From Synaphobranchus kaupii (Eukaryota; Chordata; Actinopteri; Anguilliformes; Synaphobranchidae): a stretch of DNA of 64,000 bases. Below are positions 1 to 10,278 of this stretch, piece after piece. The position numbers were made by a program, and so were the translations under genes. The stretch covers positions 113,356,402-113,420,401 of the forward strand of contig CM056376.1 of NCBI GenBank assembly GCA_029718625.1. The letters are read 5' to 3'. The notes beneath the pieces were generated by a model, which did not search any database, was not told the origin of the DNA, and was given only the letters and a program-made list of their open reading frames with translations. Every line of letters starts with the position of its first letter. The first letter of the stretch is position 1.

Positions 1-1600
1 TTAACACAATAAGGGCTGAATACACTGCTCAACCCCATTCACTGTCCTTTTATTAAAACCTGCAAGGTTTGGCTGAATATTATGGGAAAGAAACAGCCCA
101 GCCTTATAGTCTTACATGCTTTTAGCCCACAACTAGATGAGTTTATCTACGTATTTATAAGAAAATACACACACATACACAAACTGGCTTTTTTGCCTCT
201 AAAACAGACCAAATTAGGCCATTTCTGCAGTTTGTATTTGTATGATTTTAAAGAACCAAAGTCAAAATGTAAAAACAGCATGGCATCTTGGGTAATCAAA
301 GCCAGAGCTGCCTTCTCTTCCCCGGCGATTACGGCACAAGCCAGCCAAACGGGGCCAAAACCTCCTCAAGATATCAGCTTGTTTAATAAAGGCATAACTT
401 TTCCCTGACAACCAAGCCAAGCAGGCAGCTCAGGTGGGCCAATCAGGGGCGAGAGCTGGAGTCACATGGGTCTGTGCATCACAGCCTAATATGTTATACA
501 GATGTCTTTAATTAGACAGAAAAACAGAGGGAGAATCGGTCAGCTATTTAAGCACTGCGCTTTTCTTTCTTTAACTTACTTCAGCTTTCCTTCTCTTTTT
601 TCTTTTTTTACTGCCATAAGAGTTTGTGGAAAAGAAATGCACAGAAAAATGCAGTTTTATTTTCGATGGGGTCATTAAAACAATGTGTATCCCATCGGCT
701 GTGATCTGGTCATGTTCTCTACCATATACAGATAGGGGGTGGTTGTGCATTTTAATTAGTCGCCATATGCACACACTTCCTTTACATATTTGGGCATGAA
801 TGGCACATATATACACTTGGATTAGCTTGCGCAATATTTTGTTTTTAATATTCTCAGCAGATAAAACACAGGGAAATGTTTTGTGTATTTTCATTGTCTT
901 TTTTAATTATTCAATACTCAATTTCATACTCAATAATAATACTTTTATTCATGACAAGTGTTTCATATAAACAGTAATATAATTTTAGTTGACAGCTAGT
1001 ACTGCCCTAGTACTGTAATAATGTAACATATTATGGAACCCTAAAGCATTAAAAAATGACCTCTGTGAAACTGAGGAAGGTTGGCTACAGGGCGTGACCC
1101 TAAAAGGGGGTACCGCCATGCAAAAATAAAATCCCAGACGCGCTACAGGCCACCCATCAAACGGTCTGTCCCTCCGAGAGGTCACTGAGGTCACTGACTC
1201 ATCTCGACGAGGGATCCGCGCGGCAGTGAGCGAGCGCCCGCTGAGTTCTGAGCGTCTTTTATTTTTTCCCAGAGGAGCCCTCCGGCCCGTTGAGTCTACA
1301 CACCACCTGTCAGATTCCTTTCCTGCTCTAATTGGCGGTAAACAAAAAACTGAGTGTTTTTATTACAATGTTGCTGCTTACATCAAAGAATACCAGGCAC
1401 AGGACCCAAACACCTGCCAAGGCTGGTGGAAAGGGGATCGGTTTTAATGGCGCATCTAAAAGGGTTCCAAAGTGCCACAGAACTCACCTTAGGATATAAG
1501 GACATACGAACATAACACTTGATAATCATGAGAATAAGCCTTTCAGCTGGAGAGTATCTAGCACCCGCGTCAAGCCTGGACTTGAGCACCTAGATGGTCA

Positions 1601-2150
1601 GTGGCCCTGGCTGTAGAACTGTTCCACACTGGATGCGCAGACCTTGGCTGCCTCTGTACTAAGTGCCCTGGCTATAGAACTGTTCCTCACTGGATGCGCA
1701 GACCGTGGCTGCCTCTGTACTAAGTGTCCTGGCTATAGAACTGTTCCACACTGGATGTGCAGACCTTGGCTGCCTCTGTACTAAGTGCCCTGGCTGTAGA
1801 ACTGTTCCTCGCTGGATGTGCGGAGCTTGGCTGCCTCTGTACTAAGTGCCCTGGCTGTAGAACTGTTCCACGCTGGATGTGTGAACCTTGGCTGGCTCTG
1901 TACTAAATGCCCTGGCTGTAGAACTGTTCCACGCTGGATGTGTGAACCTTGGCTGGCTCTGTACTAAATGCCCTGGCTGTAGAACTGTTACCTGCTGGAC
2001 CTGCGGCCCGCATCCGGCTCTGTACTAAATGCCCTGACTGTAGTACTGTTCCTCGGCTAGATGCACGGGCCTCGGCTGGCTTTGTTCTAAGTGCCCTGAC
2101 TGTAGTACTGTTCCCCCTGGATCTGCAGGCCTCAGCAGGCTGCGTAGAGG
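1601..2150. repeat. 61-bp minisatellite, about 9 copies
   Basis: A core with ctgtagaactgttcc recurs at 1611, 1672, 1733, 1794, 1855, 1916, 1977, 2038 and 2099, exactly 61 bp apart. The first seven units are close matches. The last two diverge (tagtac in place of tagaac), and the array fades out by about 2150. The short open frames on both strands here are by-products of the repeat. It lies inside fat4 intron 1. Confidence 0.95.
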
Positions 2151-2629
2151 GGCGGAGCAGTTCTGCACTGCTGCACCACTGATGGAAAAGCCATAAAAAC
2201 AAGGGAAGATAACAAAAACCCCCCCGGACTTCTTCTGTGGTGCCAGTGTATCTCTCCCTGTCTGCAGGCCTGACATCAGAGACCATTCCAGAACTCTCTC
2301 CCACAATTCCAGAACTCTCCTACAGCCCCTTCCTGGCTCCCTCTGATCCTAAATTATGCGCCTGGCTCGGAGGTGGGGGTTGGGGGGAGGGGGGTGGAGA
2401 TACTGCAGCCTTCCTACACCAGACCCCCCTTACCCACCGCAACGGGGGATGGATCCAAGGTACTGACCGTCCCCCCCCCCCCCTTTAAATAAAAAAAGCC
2501 AAGCAGGCCAGACGCCCCAAGCGTGCAGTCCACTCAAAGCATCAATACTACATGTGCTGTTTGTGGGATGTGGTGCAGTCTACGTCCTGAAAACATACCT
2601 TAGAAGTTATCTTTCACAACCATAACATT

Positions 2630-2765
2630 TCTTCTCCCTCCAACTCTCCTCTCTTTCTCTTTCCCACTCTCTTTCTTTGTCTCTCTCCCATTCTCTCCTT
2701 TCCTCTCTCTCTTCTCCATCTCTCCTTCCCCCCTTCCCTTTCTCCCCCTCACTCTTTCACAGCTC
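2630..2765. repeat. Pyrimidine-rich low-complexity tract
   Basis: Long CT-rich run (ctctcc, tttctc and related words) on the plus strand in fat4 intron 1. It is simple low-complexity sequence, and the arginine/glutamate-rich frame on the other strand is an artefact. Confidence 0.85.
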
Positions 2766-2965
2766 ACACTATTCTCCAGACGTGCTTTTGAAGCCTCATT
2801 GCGCCGCTTTAGCGCACTGTAACGGGGACAGACCCTGTAAATCTTGCTAAGGAGAACAGATATAGTGTGACTCTGCATGAGTCTGAGACATTAAAGGAAC
2901 AGGAAAATAAGCAGCAGCTGAAAGCACTCTGCACCAGATTAGCACAGCCCAAATGGTACCTGTAT

Positions 2966-2993
2966 GTGTGTGGGTGCGGGTGTGTGTGTGTTT

Positions 2994-3027
<34 letters not shown>
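2966..3027. repeat. GT microsatellite, left of SINE
   Basis: Interrupted (GT)n tract that stops where the SINE begins and resumes after it. The SINE therefore seems to have inserted into a pre-existing GT tract. Confidence 0.9.
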
Positions 3028-3029
<2 letters not shown>

Positions 3030-3258
3030 TGTAGTATAATGGTTAAGGAACTGGCCTTGTAACCGAAAGGTTGCAGGTTTGATTCCCAGGTAGGACACTG
3101 CCGTTGTACCCTTGAGCAAGGTACTTAACCGGAATCGCTTCAGTATATATCCAGCTGTATAATTGGATAATATATGTAAAAGAAATGCTAAAAAGTTGTG
3201 TAAGTCGCTCTGGATAAGAGCGTCTGCTAAATGCCTGTAATGTAATGTAATGTAATGT
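3028..3258 (+). mobile_element. tRNA-type SINE with L2-type tail (UnaSINE-like)
   Basis: The 5' part has a tRNA-like head, with a Pol III B-box-like ggtttgattcc at 3076-3086 and an A-box-like segment near 3035-3055. The body carries cccttgagcaaggtactta. The 3' end has a perfect 6-bp stem around the loop GGATA (3206-3222), then (TGTAA/TGTAATG)n at about 3235-3258. A GGATA loop with a TGTAA repeat tail is the 3' end recognised by UnaL2-type LINE machinery, known first from eels. Related tails occur in other fishes, so the family name is an inference. More decayed copies occur at about 29.8, 36.9 and 57.9 kb. Confidence 0.85.
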
Positions 3259-3540
3259 GTGTGTGTGTGTGTGTGTGTGTGCATGTCTGTGTGTGTGTGT
3301 AAGCATGCGGGTGTGTGTGTGTGTGTGTGCACCTGTCTGTGTGTGGGTGCAGGTGCGTGCGTGTGTGTGTGTGTGTTTGTGCATGTGTGGGTGTGGGTGT
3401 GCATGCGTGTGTGCACCAGTTTGTGTGTGGGTGTGTGTGTATCTGCGTGCATGTGCCTGTGTGTGTGGGTGCGCATGTACGTGCACCTGTCTGTGTGTGT
3501 GTGAGTGTGTGTACAGTTTATGTGTGTGGCTGTGTATTCA
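3256..3540. repeat. Degenerate GT microsatellite
   Basis: About 285 bp of (GT)n broken by gc, gg and ca interruptions, following the SINE. Several overlapping cysteine/valine-rich or histidine/threonine-rich open frames here are repeat artefacts. Confidence 0.95.
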
Positions 3541-4410
3541 GCGCGCATGTATGGATGCATCAGATATCTGATGGCGTATGTATGTATCCATAAATTGGAT
3601 ACAGGTTGTTTCCCAAAGGTTTGTACATGTTGATTTGTGCAGTGTTTTGAAGGATTTTCCGAACTGCTCTTAAAAGCAAACCCGGGGTATGTTTATGTGG
3701 GTGTTTCCTGGTCATGTTTTTCTCTGTGTGAGCGAATATCTGTAAAACTAAAATGTCCACATCCAGCAAATTCTTACAATATTATGACTGTATCTATACA
3801 ACAAAATGTCCGGTGTTAAACCACCTCTGATTTAAGCTTTTACTCTGAAGTGTATTTGAGCCTTCTTGGCTATAAATATGCACTCATAAACTGAAAGTTA
3901 AATTAACACAGAACATTTTACTGTCCTCTGCAACATAGTCCAAATATCCTTTTCCAAATAAGCTTTTTTTATGGATTTTATTGTACTTTAGACTCAATAG
4001 ATTGTGGTTGATGATATCCAAGTATTCTGCAGTGAACTCTAAAGAGATCTATTACCCCTGGACTGGAATCCCAAAATGAAGGTTAAAATGCAATAAATAA
4101 GGCCAGGTCTACAGCCCCCTTATTCTCAGCTTGATCATGCAAATAAACTTTTTTATGTCATCCTGCACATTTTTCAGAAATGAGTCACCCTGCTTCGAGG
4201 CCCCGCACGTTCTATAATCCAGCAGTCTGTCTTGTTTTAAGAATGAATTAAATAAAAGTAGATATGAACACGCCCCTCTCTTGGATGCTAGTGACCATTA
4301 CGTAAGCCTTTAACTGCACTGGTCTACTGACCCGCTAAGCCATTTTCCCTGGGTGTCCGATACTGGCGCACTGCCTCCAGTCATGTGTAATCACGGCTGA
4401 GCACGAGTCC

Positions 4411-4413
4411 CCC

Positions 4414-4449
<36 letters not shown>
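4411..4449. repeat. CA microsatellite
   Basis: Nearly pure (CA)n run in fat4 intron 1. Confidence 0.95.
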
Positions 4450-4453
<4 letters not shown>

Positions 4454-5084
4454 CTTACACAAGCTGTACTGCACCACTGCAGCTATCTTAAAACTTTAAG
4501 ATTAATTTTTATTAGAACAGTCAGCAAATGAAATGTACTAATGTACCAAGCTCTGAACCACTAACCTCTTAAAGACAAGACACACACAAAGTAAAGACAG
4601 CTCCTTTCAGACACACACAGATTTGTAGTTGAGACAAAACATGAATGGGGGTGCCAACAAATGCTTTTTGGGCAATACTTTATTTGAAGCAGGCCTTCAT
4701 AATGCTCTTATGAGCTCTAAATAACTGCATGAGCCTTGTCACAATGGTACATAAACTATAATCATACATAAAATATAACTTAAGGTTATTAAGCACATAT
4801 ATATAATAAGCATTTCGACTCTATAACCTGCCATGTCATATAAAAACCAGTTTGTATAAGATACAGGATATACCTGTATGCTTATGACAAGGTCTATGGT
4901 GCATTATGCAGCACTTATTAAGGTATTATGCATGCTACGTCAAGTAAAGTGTTACTGCTTTTTGCTTCAAATGCATGTGAAATGAATGACAGCTTAAGGA
5001 AGTCTTTCACCTGTGAAGACAGCTAGCATCCCTGTATGTAAAGGGCATCAAGGTCCTCCGCAATCTCACTCCCCACCACCGTAA

Positions 5085-5192
5085 ACCCAATTCAGTCACC
5101 ATGATCCCAAGCCCGCCAACGCAATCCCAACTCCGCCAACACAATCCCAACCCTGCCAGCGTGAACCAAACCCCACCAGTGTGAGCTGAACC
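5085..5192. repeat. Short degenerate tandem repeat, about 18-20 bp
   Basis: Words such as aatcccaa(n)ccgccaac recur about five times at a loose 18-20 bp spacing. The spacing and sequence are imperfect, so this looks like an old small minisatellite. Confidence 0.6.
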
Positions 5193-5534
5193 CACTTTTT
5201 TTTTTCCCCAATTCTTAAAAAGCATCTTGTATTTTTTTTTTTTTACTCTTATTTCCAAGTATCAAACAGGAAGGCCAGTGCCATGAGAGAGAGCCAGAGC
5301 AGAGACCAGGGAGAGAGAGAGTGGGGGGGGGGGGGTTAGTCGAGCATGTCCTGAGCCCCCATCCCCAAGTCAGACACAGCTGACTTTACCACCCCCCCTC
5401 CCAATCGGGTGCACCACGGCTCAAGGGCTGAGGTGATGACGGGTGTCGGGTTACCTGCCAGGGTCCGTGGGTATCATGGTTACTAAGCAACGGGCACAGG
5501 ACCAGTGGTGTCTCAGTGGCCCCCCAGAAAAAAA

Positions 5535-5785
5535 TTAAGCAGTGAGAGGGAAAGAAAGAGAGAGGGAGGGAGAGAGAGATCAAGAGAAGAGAGGAGGGGG
5601 GAGAGAGAGAGGAGGGAGAGAAAGAGAGGGAGATAGAGACAGAGAGAGAAGGGTAGACAGAGAGAGAGGAGGGAGACAGAGAAAAAGAGAGGGAGCGTGA
5701 AAGAGGAGGGAGAGCGAGAGGGAGACAGAAATGGAGAGAGAGAGGAGTGGAGAGATACAGAAAGAGAGAGAGTGGGAGACAGAGT
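5535..5785. repeat. GA-rich low-complexity tract
   Basis: About 250 bp of gaga/gagg words on the plus strand. The serine/leucine-rich frames on the minus strand come from this composition and are not proteins. Confidence 0.95.
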
Positions 5786-6098
5786 AACCTGAGTGCCCCC
5801 ACGAGCAGCTGCCACACAAAATTCCCCACTAAAGTCCCCAGACGGAACGCGGGCAGAGCCAGGAGCCGTGACGACCGAGCAGCCGGGCGACTGCCTGGCG
5901 TCGTTTTACCAGAGCGGGACGGCATTAGGCACGCCTCCCCGGGGCCACAATGCCAGGATGGAAGGCGTGGCTTTTGTGAGGGTGTGCTAGCCCTGCCGGG
6001 GGTGTCATGATTGTTTAGGATCATGTTCCATTTTCTTTTCTTTTTACAGTCACCTACCTTTTTGACTACTGTGCACAAAGCACTTGGAATGGAAAGAT

Positions 6099-6145
6099 TA
6101 TTATTATTAGTAGTAGTAGTAGTAGTAGTACTAGTAGTAGTAGTT
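6099..6145. repeat. TTA/GTA trinucleotide microsatellite
   Basis: Run of (ATT)n passing into (AGT)n. Confidence 0.9.
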
Positions 6146-6602
6146 GTATGCTGGTGAACAACGATGATGGTGATTGGTGGATACTACTTCCTGGCAGCCT
6201 GTGGATTTCCAGGAAATCCACCATCTCACCATTGGCATTGTTCGGTCGGTGGTTGTCAACGTCCTGCATGATTGGTGGAGCAACTTTCTGTTTCCTACAA
6301 GCACGGTGATGTCACAATGTTTTTATCAGTTTTGTTATGCGTGGAGTGGGGCTGCTTTAGGCCGTAGTGGCTGGGACAGGAGCAGGCTGTGGAGAGAGGC
6401 CTGTGCTGGAGCTCTGGGTTCTGCACTCTTTCTGGGTTCTGCTCTTTGGGTTCTATGTTCTGCGCTCTGGGCTCTGTGCTCCAGCAGGGTGAGAGTAAAA
6501 CAAACAATAACAGGACACCTCTATCTGCTCTGACCATCTGCGTCCCCTATTGTGATGTCCAAGAATACTGCCAGGAATGTGAAAGCACTGCTCAGCTCAG
6601 TA

Positions 6603-6715
<113 letters not shown>

Positions 6716-8886
6716 CATCACTGCAAGGCAAGGAGAGGTCAGGCAACCTGCGCACTGGAAAGAGCTGCGTGCCTGCTGCAGGTCAGCTGTGTTTATTTCC
6801 ACAGAGCAGTGCTTTCAAGTGGAGGGAAAAGAAACATTAAAAAGAAGAATGTACAGGTTGGCACCTCAACTGTTCCCAAAACCCTTACTCCTTTTTTACA
6901 TTGGGAAGAGGAAAGCAATTATTAAGAGAGACGGAGACAGAGAAATACGCTCTGTCTTATGCTGTCAAATCATAATGCATAATCATGTAGAGGAGGAGGT
7001 TGGCCTGTCTACAAAACATTTCAAACCCAGTTACCCTCCACAGCTTGTTGTTAAAGATCAGGATCACAATCACGGATAAAACAGATTAAAGGGATCTCTC
7101 GTTGTTCCTGTCACTCCAGAAGAATATAACACACATACCAGACGCAAATAAATAAATAAATATGAATCCATTGGAAATAAAGACATTATTTCTGGCTTCG
7201 GTGCAGAGAGTAAAAAAGCAGGACTCAGAAAGGGTAAACTGCTGTTTTCATTGGCTGGCGACGTCCTGCAGCAGGACCACATTCTCCAATCACACGCAGG
7301 CATAAATCACAGAGATGTAACATCTGAGAGCTTTGCTGCATCTCACTTCAGACAAAAGCGTTCCTTTTCCAAAGCAGAGGGCCAATTTAGCCTCAACTCG
7401 AGAGTTATAAAAGTACCCAAACACCTTTTTAAGTAGTAATCTGCTACTGCAAAACTGGGAAGGTCATATCATTCAAAAGCAATAATTTCAGAAAACATCA
7501 AAGCAGTAAAGGTTAAACTGTAAAATTTGAACAGCAAAAAAAGAAATGACTTGCAGTCCTCTGGCATGCGTGAGCCATCCCTCACTAAGCAAAATAAAAC
7601 ATCACTACAAAAATAAACTGGACTACAATCCCAGAAAATGTGGTTTGTAATCATAAAAAGTACCAAGATCTGATTGTTATGCTTTCCTTAATACATTTAG
7701 CTATGACTTTCTGTCTTAAACATTTAAGACAGAAATGCAGGATGGCAGCAGGCTGAGGTTCAAATAAGGTATACCGAGAGTTCACAAAACAAAACAACCT
7801 TGGGCAAAATTATTCTGTAATGTAACTACAGTATATCTTAGTTCATAACAAACACTCCACTACAGCAAGTATTTCCCATTTCTTCATTGGAGAATTAGCA
7901 TGATTTTACTCACAGCCTTAAAACCACTTTAAAATGGCAGCTAGTTTAACAGTAATAGTGGCAACAACAAAAAAATTTGTATTTGTTCCTCTGAAGCGGC
8001 AGTGAAATCATTTAGGCTGATCTTGAAGAAAAAAATCATGAATGTATAACACTGAGCTTGTAATAATACTAAATTTTAGGTTCCAGCTGAAATTTTCAGA
8101 AACACAAAGTCACACATTTGTTTTCCATTTTCAAGCAGTCGTCCCAAAATAGGTTTAGGATTGCTCTACCTAAAGGGTTCGCTCCGCCCTACTTACACCC
8201 CCCCCCCTCCCCCAGCAGAGAAAATTTAAAAAAAAAACATAGAGAGAAAGGTTGTATTGAGGACGCACACGTCTGTGGTCCCTCACTCTCAGCAGGGCAC
8301 CCCATGCCCACCCTGTCCTGACACGGCCCCCCAAACCACACCCTGTTTTTATTTCATTAATTGTTGACTTACATATTGTTGTTCTGAATGTTAAAACCTG
8401 TTTTTACTCTTTATTTCTAGGTGTCGCTGTCACTGTGAGAGTAAAGTGACGGTTACCCTTTACTATTCACCGTAACAAAAGTAATGTTACAATTTGTGAA
8501 GAATTCAAATTCATTTTTACATGTAATCCCTGTTTTGCTAAATGGGGTAGCAAGCGTTGCAGCCAGGCATTGGCTTATATCTTGGCCGTACGATGTCATG
8601 GCACTGACTTCTTTGGCAGATAGATTTGGCTCTGGTTCGGGATTTTAAAATCAACCTGGCAATGCTGATCGAAGCCAGTGCAGACCCACTAATATCGAAT
8701 ATGAATCCAAATTGTACCTCTGTAACAATATTGGCCTATTGTGCAGAAAGAAGACAGGTCCAGTTCATTCACCACATTTGTTATCGATTTTTGTACTTGG
8801 GCCAGATCTGTGTCAGAGTTCAGAGACCATCACAAAGGACATTAATGAAATTATCTTTCCAACATGCAACATCTGTCTGTCTGTCG

Positions 8887-9132
8887 CAGGGGCATGCAAT
8901 CCTGGTCCTGGAATGCCAGGGCCGGTCCGTGGTTTTGCTCCATCCAAACCTATAACTACATAACTGGATTCATTTTAAAACTAATCAGGTGTGCTGGATT
9001 CACTCAGCATTTCACCATTCCGAATATTCAGGCTGAGACTTTCAATCATCTATCAAACTCTCGTGATCAAGCTCAGATGGAAAAAAAAACTAGAGACGTC
9101 ACTGGCACTCCAGGACCATGGTTGCCAACAAT
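8887..9132. mobile_element. Candidate MITE with roughly 30-bp imperfect inverted termini
   Basis: The left end includes gcaatcctggtcctgga and the right end includes ctccaggaccatggttgcc. The right end reverse-complemented matches the left with a few changes. The interior is non-coding. A similar terminus occurs at 22795-23002 and, as tandem pieces, near 60.9-61.05 kb. The family is not identified and the exact ends are uncertain. Confidence 0.65.
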
Positions 9133-9931
9133 ATATCTGTCTGTCAATCTGTTTGTCTGTCTGTCTATGGCTTTGATATACTGCACATTCAGTTTGTTCA
9201 TCACATTGCTATGACTAATGCCAGAAAAATGTCTGTTGCTCCATTACCTTTTAAAAATATATTTTAACAAATATTTGTTTTGCTTTGTGCATTTCATACT
9301 CTGCTAATAAGGGTATCTGAGTCAGTAACAGCAGGGATGCAGTGGATCGCGGAACGGGTTGTGCTTCCCAGAACAACGCGCAGCACTCGCAGTAATCACC
9401 ACAGTCTTTCTGTTGTTTGGGAAATGGAACAATGAGGTCAGGCTGCCAAAACCAATCTCCAGTTCACTCACACTGTGCGTGAGGCACTTTATATTCAACA
9501 CAAAAACACCGCACTTAATACAAAATAAGAGCCTGGAGAAACCAAGTCCAAACATAAACACACATGAAAGTGAGCTCAAGATGCCAGTGATGGAAAAAAA
9601 AAAACACAAAAATTTTTCACTAAATACCTCCTGAACCAAACATACAGTATCTATTAAATGTAATCAATATGACAGAGGTGCAAGTTTCTTGGCGGGCGGC
9701 ACTTAAGTGTAAATTTTGCAGAAAAACAAACAGAACAACCCATATTACATACAACTGTAATATATTAATGCACACATACAAATGCATATTTCAAATACAT
9801 ACATTTTAAATACTGCCCATCTCTGCGGACACTCCCTACTCAGGACAGTGCGTATCTATACTAGGCCATAATTCCGTTTAATCTAATTTAGGCCAAACTC
9901 AATGGCAAAAACACACAAAGGGAAAATCAGG

Positions 9932-10052
9932 GCCTGTGTTCTTGAAGCGTCTCAGAGTTAGAGCGCTGATCTAGGATATGGCTCCCCCTGGCTATATCTT
10001 AATATTTTCTATAATGGCTAAAAGTCTAACAGATCCTAGATCAGTAAGGATT
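9932..10052. mobile_element. Fragment of a fish MITE-like repeat
   Basis: Contains gcgctgatctaggat near its left side and gatcctagatcagtaagga at its right, an inverted pair around a short AT-rich interior. Similar wording is familiar from dispersed fish repeats, but that is recollection only. It lies about 220 bp downstream of the fat4 exon 1 donor. Confidence 0.45.
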
Positions 10053-10272
10053 TAAATTTTTCTTATATACTGTTTCTGTAAAGCATTACTGACAGCGTCT
10101 CTGTAAAAAGCACTACACAAATAAAATGTGTGTTTTATATCAATTTCCTTGAATTGAAAGTGCTATATCTACCATGCTATACCACTTTATGAATATGGGG
10201 CCTAAACCATTCATATACAGTACCAAAGCAGATGTAGCAAATTGCCCCATAAAGCCCCAAAAAATGGAGTGC

Positions 10273-10278
10273 ACTCAC
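10273..10278 (-). other. fat4: Splice donor of fat4 exon 1
   Basis: On the minus strand the exon ends ...AAAACAGAG and is followed by GTGAGT, a consensus donor. The cut falls in phase 0, after the codons for RTQKTE. Human FAT4 from memory continues RTQRAEVE at this point, so similarity stops exactly here. The 33 codons read beyond it resemble no cadherin and end at a stop at 10177. Confidence 0.9.

Noticed and set aside
3028..3100. Functional tRNA gene
   Set aside because: Only A- and B-box-like parts remain and the sequence continues into a SINE body and tail.
2847..3560. 237-codon histidine/threonine-rich minus-strand frame
   Set aside because: It is a translation of CA/GT microsatellite plus the inserted SINE.
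5386..6078. 230-codon serine/leucine-rich minus-strand frame
   Set aside because: It is produced by the GA-rich tract; low complexity with no domain.
10177..10278. C-terminal 33 codons of the fat4 open frame
   Set aside because: They lie after a consensus donor and lose all cadherin similarity, so they are intron read-through.
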